A stretch of 64,000 nucleotides of DNA from Vogesella margarita (GCF_028548475.1 NZ_JAQQLE010000003.1:62001-126000), one strand, 5' to 3'. Counted from the first letter of the stretch, positions 9,178-19,926 are shown. Notes: a model not told the origin generated them from the sequence alone. A program made the numbers and translations.

Positions 9178-9190
9178 TGCGGCCAACCTT
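9178..9190 (-). repeat. Uptake-sequence-like 13-mer (reverse) overlapping the marC stop
   Basis: Exact TGCGGCCAACCTT between convergent genes; its last two bases are part of the stop codon of the MarC gene. Confidence 0.78.
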
Positions 9191-9872
9191 AGCGCCGCAC
9201 CGCCAGCAGCGGCTCCAGCAGGCCGCTGAGCCCCATCCAGATGATCTGCACCCCCAGGCACAGCAGGATGAAGGCGGTCAGGCGCAGGAACACCACCGAG
9301 CCGGTCTGCCCCAGATAGCGGAACAGCTTGTCGGCATTGCGCAGGCACACCCAGATCGCCAGGCAAATGGTGGCCACCGCCGCCAGGCTGGCCACCGGCG
9401 CGATGGTGTAGCGCGCCAGCGCGGAGCCGGTGCCGGTCAGCGAGGCACCGATGGTGATCGCCACCGAGATCGAGCCCGGGCCCACCGTCAGCGGGAAGGT
9501 CAGCGGATAGAACGCGCGCTGCTTCAGCGCCTCGCGGTGCTCGCCCTGCGCCAGCTGCGGCGAGGCCTCCGCCGGTGCGTCATTGAGCATGCGCCAGGCA
9601 GCGATGGTGATCAGCAGGCCGCCGGACACCTGCACCACCGGCAGCGACACGCCGAAGAACTCCAGCACCACGCCGCCGATATACATGCTGCCCAAGAGCA
9701 GCAGGAAACAGTAGATCGCGATCCGTCGCGCCAGAAAAGCGCGCTGCGCATTGCTGTTGTGCGAGGTCAGCGAGATGAAGAACGGCACCAGCCCGGGCGG
9801 GTTGATGATTGGCAGCAGCGCCGCCAGCACGAACAGGTACTTGCTCACAAACAGGGACAACATCGGGGTCAT
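9189..9872 (-). CDS. MarC family integral membrane protein
   Basis: MarC-family proteins are six-helix inner-membrane proteins of unsettled function, once linked to multiple antibiotic resistance. The 227-residue product shows LLPIINPPGLVPFFISL near the N-terminus and PLTVGPGSISVAI in the middle, both typical, with a C-terminal helix pair. The ATG at 9872 gives a short N-terminus before the first helix. No partner genes are evident; rarA starts 129 bases away in the opposite direction. Confidence 0.86.
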   Translation of the reverse strand: MTPMLSLFVSKYLFVLAALLPIINPPGLVPFFISLTSHNSNAQRAFLARRIAIYCFLLLLGSMYIGGVVLEFFGVSLPVVQVSGGLLITIAAWRMLNDAPAEASPQLAQGEHREALKQRAFYPLTFPLTVGPGSISVAITIGASLTGTGSALARYTIAPVASLAAVATICLAIWVCLRNADKLFRYLGQTGSVVFLRLTAFILLCLGVQIIWMGLSGLLEPLLAVRR

Positions 9873-10001
9873 GGCCGGAAAACTCGCAGGGTGGGATACG
9901 GTCGCCGGATTCTAGCACTGCTTGCCGGCCGCCATGCCAGCTGCGTGCATCGCCACGCGATCGGCGCGGCAGAAATACCGGTTTGCACGTAAAATCAGCG
10001 C

Positions 10002-11306
10002 ATGAACGACCTGTTTGCCAAAGAACCCCACAAGCCGCTGGCCGAAGCGCTGCGCCCGAGCTCACTCGACGACGTCATCGGCCAGCAACACCTGATCGGC
10101 CCCGGCAAGCCGCTGCGCATGGCGATCGAGGCGCAAGTGCCGCACTCCATGATCCTGTGGGGGCCGCCCGGCGTCGGCAAGACCACGCTGGCGCGCATCC
10201 TCGCCGGCGCCTTCGACGCCGACTTCATCCCGCTGTCGGCGGTGCTGTCCGGTGTCAAGGACATCCGCGAGGCGGTGGAACGCGCGCACGCCACGCTGCA
10301 GCGCAGCGGCCGCCGCACCATCCTGTTCGTCGACGAGGTGCACCGCTTCAACAAGAGCCAGCAGGACGCCTTCCTGCCCTTCGTCGAATCCGGGCTGCTG
10401 ACCTTCATCGGCGCCACCACCGAAAACCCGTCCTTCGAGGTCAACGCCGCGCTGCTGTCGCGGGCGCAGGTGTACGTGCTGCAATCCTTGAGCCGCGACG
10501 AGCTGCTGGCACTGTTCAAGCGTGCGGCGGCGGGCGGCACGCTGGACGGGCTGACCTTTGACGACGACGCCCGCGACGCGCTGGCTGGCTACGCCGACGG
10601 CGACGCGCGCCGTTTCCTGAACCTGCTGGAGCAGACCCGCACCGCAGCACTGGCACGCAAGGTTGGCCGCATCGACAGCGCCTTCCTGGCCGACGTGCTC
10701 AGCATCAACGCGCGGCGCTTCGACAAGGGCGGCGACGCGTTCTACGACCAGATCTCCGCGCTGCACAAATCGGTACGCGGCTCCAACCCCGACGCCGCGC
10801 TGTACTGGCTATCCCGCATGCTGGACGGCGGCGCCGACCCGCGTTATCTGGCGCGGCGCATCGTGCGCATGGCGTGGGAAGACATCGGCCTTGCCGATCC
10901 GCGCGCGATGCAGATCGCCAACGACGCCGCCCTCACCTACGAGCGGCTGGGCAGCCCGGAAGGAGAGCTGGCGCTGGGACAGGCGGTGATCTACCTCGCC
11001 ATCGCCGCCAAGAGCAACGCCGGCTACAAGGCCTACAACGCGGCGCGTGCCTTCGTGGCGCAGGACCAGTCGCGGCCAGTGCCGGTGCACCTGCGCAATG
11101 CGCCGACCAAGCTGATGAAGGAGCTGGGCTACGGCCACGACTACCGCTACGCCCACGACGAACCACACGGCTACGCCGCCGGCGAAACCTATCTGCCGGA
11201 AGGCCTGGAAGACGTGCGCTGGTACGAGCCGGTGCCGCGCGGGCTGGAAAGCAAGATCGCCGACAAGCTGGCCTTCCTGCGCCAGCTCGATGAGGACGCC
11301 AAGTAG
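10002..11306 (+). CDS. rarA: Replication-associated recombination protein A (RarA/MgsA), AAA+ ATPase
   Basis: Clamp-loader-like AAA+ ATPase that acts at stalled replication forks with SSB. The 434-residue product has Walker A GPPGVGKTT (residues 54-62), Walker B ILFVDEVHRF and a sensor GATTENPSF. The C-terminal MgsA half contains DDARDALAGYADGDARRFLN and WLSRMLDGGADPRYLARRIVRMAWEDIG-type sequence. Length and order match E. coli RarA. It contains one exact uptake-like word. A long bidirectional hairpin follows. Confidence 0.94.
   Translation: MNDLFAKEPHKPLAEALRPSSLDDVIGQQHLIGPGKPLRMAIEAQVPHSMILWGPPGVGKTTLARILAGAFDADFIPLSAVLSGVKDIREAVERAHATLQRSGRRTILFVDEVHRFNKSQQDAFLPFVESGLLTFIGATTENPSFEVNAALLSRAQVYVLQSLSRDELLALFKRAAAGGTLDGLTFDDDARDALAGYADGDARRFLNLLEQTRTAALARKVGRIDSAFLADVLSINARRFDKGGDAFYDQISALHKSVRGSNPDAALYWLSRMLDGGADPRYLARRIVRMAWEDIGLADPRAMQIANDAALTYERLGSPEGELALGQAVIYLAIAAKSNAGYKAYNAARAFVAQDQSRPVPVHLRNAPTKLMKELGYGHDYRYAHDEPHGYAAGETYLPEGLEDVRWYEPVPRGLESKIADKLAFLRQLDEDAK
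10659..10671 (+). repeat. Uptake-sequence-like 13-mer (forward) inside rarA
   Basis: Exact AAGGTTGGCCGCA, encoding KVGRI, a different frame from the copies in pepP. Confidence 0.8.
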
Positions 11307-11344
11307 CCGCGGCACGAGGTCACGCCAGATCCGCCACCATGCAC

Positions 11345-11380
11345 AAGGCGCCGTGTTTCAACACTGAAACACGGCGCCTT
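11345..11380. terminator. Long bidirectional hairpin between rarA and the zinc-ribbon operon
   Basis: Perfect 16-base stem (11345-11360 with 11365-11380) and a four-base loop. There is no long T-run, but its place between convergent genes suggests transcription termination. Confidence 0.75.
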
Positions 11381-11417
11381 GCCGTTTGAGTCCGCCTCTG
11401 GCGGTCCCGCTGACGGT

Positions 11418-12497
11418 TTACGGCAGGCGCAGCTGCCAGACCCCGTCACCGTTCTTCGACAGCAGCACCCGCTCGCTGCCGCCATCAATGCGGATGCGAC
11501 AGCTGAAGGTGTCCGGCTGCGATTCCAGCACGGCGCAGTCCTGCTTGGCGTAGCCCTGCTGCTGGCTGGCCAGCAAGGGCGAGAATGCCAGCAAGGCCTG
11601 CCAGATGTCGTCGGCCGACGGCTCCGCCGGGCCGAACAGGCGGCCAAACCACGCCTTCAGACCAGTACTGGCCTGCTCGCCGGCACGCTCGATGCCCTCC
11701 TTGGCCAGTGCCTGCATGAAGACCGCCGCCTCCAGCGCCTGGCGCTCGCCATCATCGGCCACCTGCCAGCGGCCGTCCTTGCGCAGCAACATGATGCGCG
11801 CCTCGCCCTTACCCGCCTCGCCAAACAGCTCGCGGCGGATGGCCGGCGTCAGCCACGCCACCGGCTGCCGCGGCTGGAAGTCGTAGCGCACCTGCGACAC
11901 CAGCAGCTCGCCCATAGGCTGCGGCGGCGACCACTGCGTTATAGCCACCGCCTCGACGCCCGTACCGACGCACAGGCGGCCGTCCACCACCGCCGAGCGC
12001 GCCAGATCGGTCTGCTGGTACTCCAGCTGCTCGCCGAAAAAGCCGTTGCTGATTTTTTGCGGCGCCGCATACAGGCCGGCCCTGACCAGTTCGACGAGCC
12101 AGGCGTTGCTCGCCTGATCGAACGGACTGACCACCAGCGACTGCCGGCCATAAGGCAGGTTGCGCAGGCACACCCTGCGCCGGTAGTCGGCATCGTGCTG
12201 GGCCAGATGCTGGTTGATCGCCGTCATGAACACCTCCTTGGACGGCTCTTGCGGCTGCAGCCAGTACCAGGCCGCCGCCCCCAGCAGCAGCAATAGCGCC
12301 GCGCCGCCACCCAGCCATGGCCACGGCAAGCGGCGGGACGACAACGCAGGGATTGGCGGCGTGTCGAGTGCTATCGCCGCGCTGGCGGGCGCCGCCTCCG
12401 GAGCTGGTGCTCTCGGCTTCAGCGGCTTGCCGCAGGCGTCGCAAAAGCGGGCATCGGCCTCATTGACCGTGCCGCACTGGGTGCAGAAGCGGCTCAT
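11418..12497 (-). CDS. Zinc-ribbon membrane protein of unknown function
   Basis: Function not recognised. The 359-residue product starts with a zinc ribbon with two CxxC pairs (FCTQCGT and FCDACGKPL, residues 4-25). A proline/alanine linker follows, then one membrane segment (WPWLGGGAALLLLLGAAAWYW, around residues 58-78), then a soluble domain of about 280 residues, probably periplasmic. Start and stop overlap the upstream gene through TGATG, so the two are coupled. It is last of the apparent four-gene operon at 11418-15562. The ribbon-helix-soluble-domain layout resembles membrane-tethered sensors or scaffold proteins, but that is only analogy. Confidence 0.75.
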   Translation of the reverse strand: MSRFCTQCGTVNEADARFCDACGKPLKPRAPAPEAAPASAAIALDTPPIPALSSRRLPWPWLGGGAALLLLLGAAAWYWLQPQEPSKEVFMTAINQHLAQHDADYRRRVCLRNLPYGRQSLVVSPFDQASNAWLVELVRAGLYAAPQKISNGFFGEQLEYQQTDLARSAVVDGRLCVGTGVEAVAITQWSPPQPMGELLVSQVRYDFQPRQPVAWLTPAIRRELFGEAGKGEARIMLLRKDGRWQVADDGERQALEAAVFMQALAKEGIERAGEQASTGLKAWFGRLFGPAEPSADDIWQALLAFSPLLASQQQGYAKQDCAVLESQPDTFSCRIRIDGGSERVLLSKNGDGVWQLRLP

Positions 12498-13603
12498 CAG
12501 TCGTCCTTCACCGGCTTGCCGCACTCGCCGCAGAAGCGGTCGTTGGCGTCTTCCAGCAGCGCCTTGCAGTGCGGGCAATGCGGCAGCGCCATGGCGGCAT
12601 TACCGGCGGTGGCGGCAGCCGCAACCGGTGTCGCCAGCTGCTGCTTCTGCTCCTCGATCTTCTGCTTGATCTGCTGCGTCTTCTGCTCCAGCTGTTGCTG
12701 GCGACGCGCCAGTTCCTGCTCGGTGGCGCTGACGTCCAACCCGTCGATTGAGGACAGGTAGATCTGGCAGCAGCCCTGCAGTGCGATCAGCCCCGGGACG
12801 ATCATCGCCGCGGCCAACAGCAGCGACGAGCCCAGCCCGCCGGCGATGACATAGCCACCGCCCTCCCCCATGCCGCCCATCGCCATCATCGCCATCGACT
12901 GCATGCCGAGATCACCGATGCCGCCCAGAATGCCGGCCGACATGCTCATCACCATACCCAGCCCGGAAAAAACGATGCCGCCGATGATGCCGGCCGACAC
13001 CAGCACCACCAGCGCCAGCACCAGCTCCTTCACCACCACCGACACCAGACGCTGGCGCGCGATCGCCAGCAGGTTGACCAGCGTTTCGCGCACCGAGGCA
13101 CCGCTCCACACCGCCGACGCCGCCAACGGATAGAACACGTAGGCCAGCGCGAAACAGGCAAAGCCAAGCAGCAAGGCGCTCAGCGGCAACGCGAAGGTGA
13201 ACAGCAGCGGCCCCAGCAGCGGAATCTTGCACAGCAGCAGCACGATGGCGACCAGCAAGAGCAGCAACAGCATGCCGCCCAGCGCCACTAGCCCGACCAG
13301 CAGCAGACGGTGGCTGCTGAACAGCGACACCATCACCGCGGCCGCCATCTTGCGCGACTGCCCATTGCGGCTGGCATCCATCAGCATGATGCCGACCGCA
13401 TTGACGCCGTAAAAGGCCACCAGCCACGACAGCAGCGCGCCCAGGAACAGGCCGAAGCCGCTGCGGGTCAGGGCCAGCACGCCAAACACCAGCGCCGCGC
13501 CCAGCAGGCTGGCGGCAAACAGCGCCAGCGCCCGCCAGTTGCCCAGTGCCTCGGTAGCATCCAGCAGCGAGCCGGTATTTTTAAGTTGCTGCGACATTTT
13601 CAT
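12497..13603 (-). CDS. Polytopic membrane protein with coiled coil and C-terminal zinc ribbon
   Basis: Function not recognised. About 368 residues: an N-terminal region with roughly six membrane segments, a Gly/Met-rich stretch (around 225-255), and another membrane segment. A coiled coil rich in Gln, Lys and Glu follows (ELARRQQQLEQKTQQIKQK region). The C-terminal zinc ribbon has CPHCKALLE and FCGECGKP. The start at 13603 was preferred over 13612 because GGAG then sits ten bases upstream. The ribbon is at the opposite end from that of its two zinc-ribbon neighbours. It overlaps the downstream gene by one base. Confidence 0.72.
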   Translation of the reverse strand: MKMSQQLKNTGSLLDATEALGNWRALALFAASLLGAALVFGVLALTRSGFGLFLGALLSWLVAFYGVNAVGIMLMDASRNGQSRKMAAAVMVSLFSSHRLLLVGLVALGGMLLLLLLVAIVLLLCKIPLLGPLLFTFALPLSALLLGFACFALAYVFYPLAASAVWSGASVRETLVNLLAIARQRLVSVVVKELVLALVVLVSAGIIGGIVFSGLGMVMSMSAGILGGIGDLGMQSMAMMAMGGMGEGGGYVIAGGLGSSLLLAAAMIVPGLIALQGCCQIYLSSIDGLDVSATEQELARRQQQLEQKTQQIKQKIEEQKQQLATPVAAAATAGNAAMALPHCPHCKALLEDANDRFCGECGKPVKDD

Positions 13604-13636
13604 CAGGATCATTCTCCAGTTATGGCTGCGGGTGGC

Positions 13637-14968
13637 TTATTGCAGGCCCAGCTGCCGTTTCAGTTCTTCTTTCTTGCGCCGGATTTCATCGTGCTGGCTG
13701 CCGACTTTCGCCTCGCTCTTCGGCGCGGCCTTGGCGACCGGTGCCACCGCGGCAGGTTTGGTCGCCGGCTTGATCTCAGGCATCGGCTGGGCAACCGCCG
13801 GTTCATCGTTCGCCGGAGCCGGCGCAGGGGTCGGTTCCGACGCCGGGCTCTGTACCGGCGGGGCCGCGACGACCGGCGCCACCACTGGCGCCACCGCTAC
13901 AGCGGCACTGCTGCCGGCCGGCACCGCAGCCTGCTCCTGCAACGCCCCGGTACCCGGTTGCAGGGAGATGGCGGCCGGCGCCGATGCGGCCGGTGTTGCC
14001 GCCACCGGCTGGGCGCCGCGGCTGAACACGCCGCCCAGCATCATCGCGGCCACCGCCATCCCCAGCAGCAGGACGCCCGCCGCCCAGTGCCACCACGGCC
14101 GTGCCGTCCGCGCCTCGGCGGCCGCAACGTTGGCCGCAACGGCCCTGCCAGCGACCGCCGCGGCCGGTGCCGGTGCCACACGAGGCTCTGCTTCGGGCAC
14201 CACCGCTGGCGCAGGCTCCGGCTTCGCTGGCGGAGCCGGATCTGACGTGTCGGCTGCTGTCGCCGCCACTGCGGCCAAGTGGGTTACGGCAGCATCGATG
14301 GCTGCAGACACTTGCGACATGCCCGCCGCCGTTGCGGCTGGTGGCACGGCCGCGACTTCTGGCATTGCCTCCACGGCAAGCACCGGCTCCGGCGCACGCT
14401 CAGTGACGCCGCCGGCAACGATCACCACCGTTTCCGGCGAAGACGCCTCGTTGCCGACAGCCGGCACGGCGGTCTCCTCCCGCTCCGGCTCTACGGCAAA
14501 GAGCGGCACCTGTAGCTCGTTGCCGGCGATGGTCGCAACGACAGCCCGTTTCGTCTCCTGCACGACCGCCACCGTGGCAAGCGGCACCGGCTCGGCACTG
14601 GCCAGCACCAGCGGAGAGACATCCCCTGCTGGCAACGACCCGGCCACCACACCGACAAGGGCGGCCGCCGGCTCAGGCGACACGGTGGGCACAGCTTCTC
14701 CATCCGGGTCACGGACTGGTGCAGCGGCAACGGGCTCGGCGGGCACCGCCTCCGGTGCGCCACCTATTGCGGCCAACATGGCGCCGCCGCAGTGCTTGCA
14801 GAACTTGCGGCCGGCACGGTTTTCCTCGCCGCAGCTCGGGCAGGCGCAGCTGTCGCTGGCCGTCGCCGCTGGCGGCGTGGCCGGTGCAGACTGCAGCGCG
14901 TGACCGCAATTCAGACAAAAACGCGCACTGTCGCGATTGGCGGCGTGGCAAGTGGGGCAATCAGCCAT
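13637..14968 (-). CDS. Double zinc-ribbon protein with single membrane segment and Ala/Pro/Val-rich region
   Basis: Function not recognised. The 443-residue product has two N-terminal zinc ribbons (CPTCHAANRDSARFCLNCG, then CPSCGEENRAGRKFCKHCG; residues 4-60). A long low-complexity Ala/Val/Pro/Glu region follows. One membrane segment lies near residue 310 (HWAAGVLLLGMAVAAMML), then more low-complexity sequence and a charged C-terminal helix (EIRRKKEELKRQLGLQ). The ATG at 14968 has AAGGA six bases upstream. It is preceded by the OmpA-like lipoprotein gene and followed by the polytopic zinc-ribbon gene. Confidence 0.72.
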   Translation of the reverse strand: MADCPTCHAANRDSARFCLNCGHALQSAPATPPAATASDSCACPSCGEENRAGRKFCKHCGGAMLAAIGGAPEAVPAEPVAAAPVRDPDGEAVPTVSPEPAAALVGVVAGSLPAGDVSPLVLASAEPVPLATVAVVQETKRAVVATIAGNELQVPLFAVEPEREETAVPAVGNEASSPETVVIVAGGVTERAPEPVLAVEAMPEVAAVPPAATAAGMSQVSAAIDAAVTHLAAVAATAADTSDPAPPAKPEPAPAVVPEAEPRVAPAPAAAVAGRAVAANVAAAEARTARPWWHWAAGVLLLGMAVAAMMLGGVFSRGAQPVAATPAASAPAAISLQPGTGALQEQAAVPAGSSAAVAVAPVVAPVVAAPPVQSPASEPTPAPAPANDEPAVAQPMPEIKPATKPAAVAPVAKAAPKSEAKVGSQHDEIRRKKEELKRQLGLQ

Positions 14969-15028
14969 GAACATTCCTTGCATTGCAAAATGAAAACGGT
15001 ACTCACCGGCGGGTGCCGTCACGTTGAA

Positions 15029-15562
15029 TTACTTGAACAGGCCCTTGCCGAAGCTGACCACGCTGTCGACCATGCCCTTGAACGGATCCTGCCCCAGGTT
15101 TTCCTGCTTTTCGCCAAGGAGAATGATGTCGGTGCGGCGGTTCGCCTGGCGACCGGCCTGGGTGGCGTTGTCGACCAGCGGCCGGCTCATGCCGTAGCCC
15201 ACAGCCTTGATGCGCGTCTTGGGCACGCCGCGATCGACCAGCGCCTTCATCACCGACAAAGCGCGCAGCTCGGACAGGTCCTGGTTGAAGTCGCGACCAC
15301 CGACACTGTCGGTATGGCCCTCGATCAGCACATTGCTCTTGGTGCGCGTGATCAGCAGGCTGGCCATCTGGTCGAGAAACGGCCGTGCCGAGGCCTTCAC
15401 CTCGTACTGGCCGGAATCGAACAGGATGGAATCGGAAGAACGGATCTGCACACCGCGCGAGGTCTGGCTGACCGCCACCCCCTGATTCGCCTGCGGCACC
15501 GCACAAGCGCTCACGGCCACCGCGGCCGCAAGGCACAAGGCCATGACATGATTTCTGGACAT
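15029..15562 (-). CDS. OmpA-family peptidoglycan-binding lipoprotein
   Basis: Probable outer-membrane lipoprotein that binds peptidoglycan. The 177-residue product has a signal peptide ending in the lipobox VSAC (about residue 20). The C-terminal OmpA domain includes ILFDSGQYEVK, VLIEGHTDSVG, LSELRALSVMKALVDRG and GYGMSRP. The ATG at 15562 has GGGGA upstream and gives a normal signal peptide; a longer frame would spoil it. It is the first gene of the zinc-ribbon operon, with a 60-base gap to the next gene. Whether it physically partners the membrane proteins is unknown. Confidence 0.85.
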   Translation of the reverse strand: MSRNHVMALCLAAAVAVSACAVPQANQGVAVSQTSRGVQIRSSDSILFDSGQYEVKASARPFLDQMASLLITRTKSNVLIEGHTDSVGGRDFNQDLSELRALSVMKALVDRGVPKTRIKAVGYGMSRPLVDNATQAGRQANRRTDIILLGEKQENLGQDPFKGMVDSVVSFGKGLFK

Positions 15563-15646
15563 GCTTTTCCCCTGACATTCAAAATCAATCATCAATATCC
15601 ATTACAAGTATTACATAACGTTTGCATATCAATTTAATCTTTCTGA

Positions 15647-17167
<1,521 letters not shown>

Positions 17168-17176
17168 GCCGGACTC

Positions 17177-17207
17177 GAGCTTGGCCGCACGCGTTGCGGC
17201 CAACCTT
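17177..17207. repeat. Inverted pair of uptake-like words after serS (one arm degenerate)
   Basis: The right copy, TGCGGCCAACCTT (17195-17207), is exact. The left copy (17177-17189) keeps TTGGCCGCA but has changes in the first four bases. The nine-base complementary part can form a hairpin just before the intrinsic terminator. Confidence 0.75.
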
Positions 17208-17216
17208 GCAGCAAAA

Positions 17217-17242
17217 AGCCGACGCGTCGCGTCGGCTTTTTT
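17217..17242. terminator. Terminator after serS, also usable by the convergent GGDEF-EAL gene
   Basis: Nine-base stem AGCCGACGC / GCGTCGGCT with a three-base loop and T-runs on both strands. Confidence 0.9.
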
Positions 17243-17272
17243 GCGTCCGTCTCCGGCAGTGGCCGGAGACCG

Positions 17273-19765
17273 CTAGCACAGCAGGTGGCGGAAATCGGCG
17301 GCGGTCTGCGGCTTGCCGAACAGGTAGCCCTGCGCCTGATGGCAACCCTGCTCGATCAGGAAGGCGCGGTGCGCCGGCGTTTCCACGCCCTCGGCCACGA
17401 TGGACAGGCCCAGGCTGCGCCCCAGCGAGATCACCGCCGAGGCGATGGCAGCGTCGTCCTTGTCACGATCCAGATCCTTGATGAAGGAGCGGTCGATCTT
17501 CAGCACCTGCACCGGCAGGCGCTTGAGGTAGGCCAGCGAGGAGTAGCCGGTACCGAAGTCGTCGATCGCCAGCGTGATGCCTATCGCGCGCAGCCCTTCC
17601 AGTGCCTTCATCACCTCGCCGTCGCTGTCCATCGCCGTGCTTTCGGTGATTTCCAGCTCCAGCTGCGACGGTGGCAGGCCGGTCTGCTGCAGCACCTGCG
17701 CCACCGTTTCCACGATGTTGCCGAACTTGATCTGGCGCCCGGACAGGTTGACCGCCACCCGGCCGCCAAAGCCGCAACGGTCGGCCCACTGCTTGGTCTG
17801 GCGGCAGGCTTCCTGCAGCACCCAGGCGCCGATCGGCACGATCAGCGCGCACTCCTCGGCCACCGGGATGAACTCTACCGGCGGCACGAAGCCCATCTCC
17901 GGATGCTGCCAGCGGATCAGCGCCTCCATGCCCACCAGCGTGCCGCTGGCGAGATCGACCTTGGGCTGGTACCAGACTTGGAATTCGTCCTTGATCAGCG
18001 CGCGGTGCAGGCTGTACTCCAGCTTCAGCCGCGCCATGGCGCTGGCATTCATGTCGGCGGTGTAGAACTGGAAGGTGTTCTTGCCACGGTTCTTGGCGCG
18101 GTACATCGCGGCATCGGCATTGACCAGCAGGCTGTCGGCGGTGCGCCCGTCGTCCGGGAACACCGCGATGCCGAGGCTGGCGGAGACAAACACCTTGCTG
18201 TTGCCGCCCAGCACCAGCTCGCCGGTAATGCTGTCCAGGATGTCCTGCGCCATGCTGGCCAGCGTGGTCAGACTGCCGGTATTGGGCAGCAGGATGGTGA
18301 ACTCGTCACCGGCCAGGCGCGCCACGGTGCCGCCGCCCGGCGCCTCTTCCTGCAGGCGCTGCGAGATTTTCACCAGCAGCTCGTCGCCGGCCTGGTGCCC
18401 CAGCGTGTCGTTGATCAGCTTGAAGCGGTCCAGGTCGATGAACATCAGCGCGAAGCGCTGCTGCTGCTCGCGCGCCAGCTCCACCGCCGCCTGCAGTTTT
18501 TCGGCAAACAGGGTGCGATTGGGCAGCCCGGTCAGCGCATCGTGGTTGGCGAGGAAGTGCAAACGCTCCTCCGCCTGCTTGCGCTGGGTGATGTCGGCGA
18601 ACACCGCGACGTAGTGCTGGGTCACACCCTGATCGTCGCCGATGGCGGTGATGGTCAGGTGTTCGGTATAGAGCAGGCCGTTCTTGCGACGGTTGACCAC
18701 CTCGCCCTGCCAGAAACCGTCGCTCTTCAGCTGTCGCCACATGTGTTCGTAGAAATCTGCCGACTGGCGCCCGGACTTGAGCAAGGCCGGGGTCTGGCCG
18801 ATCGCCTCGTCGCGCGAGTAGCCGGTGATGCGGGAAAACGCCGGGTTGACCGACTGGATCAGCCCCTTGCTGTCGGTGATGACGATGCCCTCCATCGTCG
18901 ATTCGAACACCTTGTCCGCCATCAGCAGACTCTGCCGCGAACGCAGCAGCGCCTCGTCGCGCTCGCGCAGTGCGTGGTGCAGCTCGGCGAGGAATTCCTG
19001 TTCGATGGTGGCGAGGATGTCGGACATGCCGATGATGGTCAGCAGCTGGCCGCTGCCGTCGGTGACGCCGAGATGGCGCAGCTGGTGCTCCAGCAGCACC
19101 TTGCGCGCGGCCAGCAGGGTCATGTGCGCCGGCACCGTGCGCAGCGGATGGCTGGCGAGGTCGGCCACCGTCAGGCCGCCGCGCGGCTGCGCCAAGTGCT
19201 GCAGCATGTCGCGCTGGGTGAGGATGCCCCAGCTGCCGTCGGCGTAGCTCACGGCCAGCGCCTCGGCCTTGTGCTCGCGCATCAGCCGGGTGGCGGCGCC
19301 GATATCGGCGCTGGCGGCGATGGTGGCCAGCGGCACATGCACCATCGCGTCCAGCCGTTTCAGGCGCAGGAAGAACTCGGCTTCCTGATTGATGACGATG
19401 TCGGTGGTCGATACCACGCCCATCACGCGGTCGCCGCCCGGCTCGGTCACCACCAGATGACGCATGCGCTGCTTGTGCAGCAGCGCGGTGACCTCCTGGA
19501 TGGTGGCATTAGCGGCGATGGTGCGCACCGGCGACGACATCACTACCGATACCGGCGTCGCGGCCACGTCCGGCTGCAGCAGGTCCAGCCGCACCGCGTC
19601 GCTCTCGGTCCACACTCCGACCGGCTGCCCGCCCTCGTCCATCACGATGATGGCACCGCAGCGCTCGCGGCACATGGCAAAAGCCGCCTCGCTCACCGTG
19701 GCGGTGGGCAGGCAGCTCAGTACCTGGCGTGACAGGATGGACTCGACGGATCGGGAAAACGACAC
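17273..19765 (-). CDS. CBS-PAS-GGDEF-EAL cyclic-di-GMP signalling protein
   Basis: Predicted to make or degrade cyclic-di-GMP under control of ligand-binding domains; cytoplasmic, no membrane segments. The 830 residues hold two CBS pairs (about 1-245), a PAS domain with PAC (about 285-405), GGDEF (about 410-570) and EAL (about 580-830). The EAL side looks intact (EALIRWQ at residue 614; DDFGTGYSSL). The cyclase motif reads LAGDEF, with Ala485 in place of the first Gly, so activity is uncertain but possible. The DRFKLIND segment is intact. The start is GTG at 19765 with GGAG upstream. CBS domains usually bind adenine nucleotides, suggesting an energy-state input. Confidence 0.88.
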   Translation of the reverse strand: MSFSRSVESILSRQVLSCLPTATVSEAAFAMCRERCGAIIVMDEGGQPVGVWTESDAVRLDLLQPDVAATPVSVVMSSPVRTIAANATIQEVTALLHKQRMRHLVVTEPGGDRVMGVVSTTDIVINQEAEFFLRLKRLDAMVHVPLATIAASADIGAATRLMREHKAEALAVSYADGSWGILTQRDMLQHLAQPRGGLTVADLASHPLRTVPAHMTLLAARKVLLEHQLRHLGVTDGSGQLLTIIGMSDILATIEQEFLAELHHALRERDEALLRSRQSLLMADKVFESTMEGIVITDSKGLIQSVNPAFSRITGYSRDEAIGQTPALLKSGRQSADFYEHMWRQLKSDGFWQGEVVNRRKNGLLYTEHLTITAIGDDQGVTQHYVAVFADITQRKQAEERLHFLANHDALTGLPNRTLFAEKLQAAVELAREQQQRFALMFIDLDRFKLINDTLGHQAGDELLVKISQRLQEEAPGGGTVARLAGDEFTILLPNTGSLTTLASMAQDILDSITGELVLGGNSKVFVSASLGIAVFPDDGRTADSLLVNADAAMYRAKNRGKNTFQFYTADMNASAMARLKLEYSLHRALIKDEFQVWYQPKVDLASGTLVGMEALIRWQHPEMGFVPPVEFIPVAEECALIVPIGAWVLQEACRQTKQWADRCGFGGRVAVNLSGRQIKFGNIVETVAQVLQQTGLPPSQLELEITESTAMDSDGEVMKALEGLRAIGITLAIDDFGTGYSSLAYLKRLPVQVLKIDRSFIKDLDRDKDDAAIASAVISLGRSLGLSIVAEGVETPAHRAFLIEQGCHQAQGYLFGKPQTAADFRHLLC

Positions 19766-19926
19766 GCAATCAGCTCCGGATATTCGTTAGAAAATACAAC
19801 AACTATTTATACTGAACACCGTCATTTGATAGTGAACAACAGGAAATAATCTTATCACAAACAGGGTTATTCCTTCACACAAAAAGCCGCCAATTCATGA
19901 CAGAAGACTGAAGTGCCAATTGCCGC

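Noticed and set aside
17285..19732. An 815-codon open frame antisense to the CBS-PAS-GGDEF-EAL gene
   Set aside because: The sense strand has clear domains. The antisense product is His/Arg/Gln-rich with no recognisable domain and no ribosome-binding site, so it is a shadow frame.
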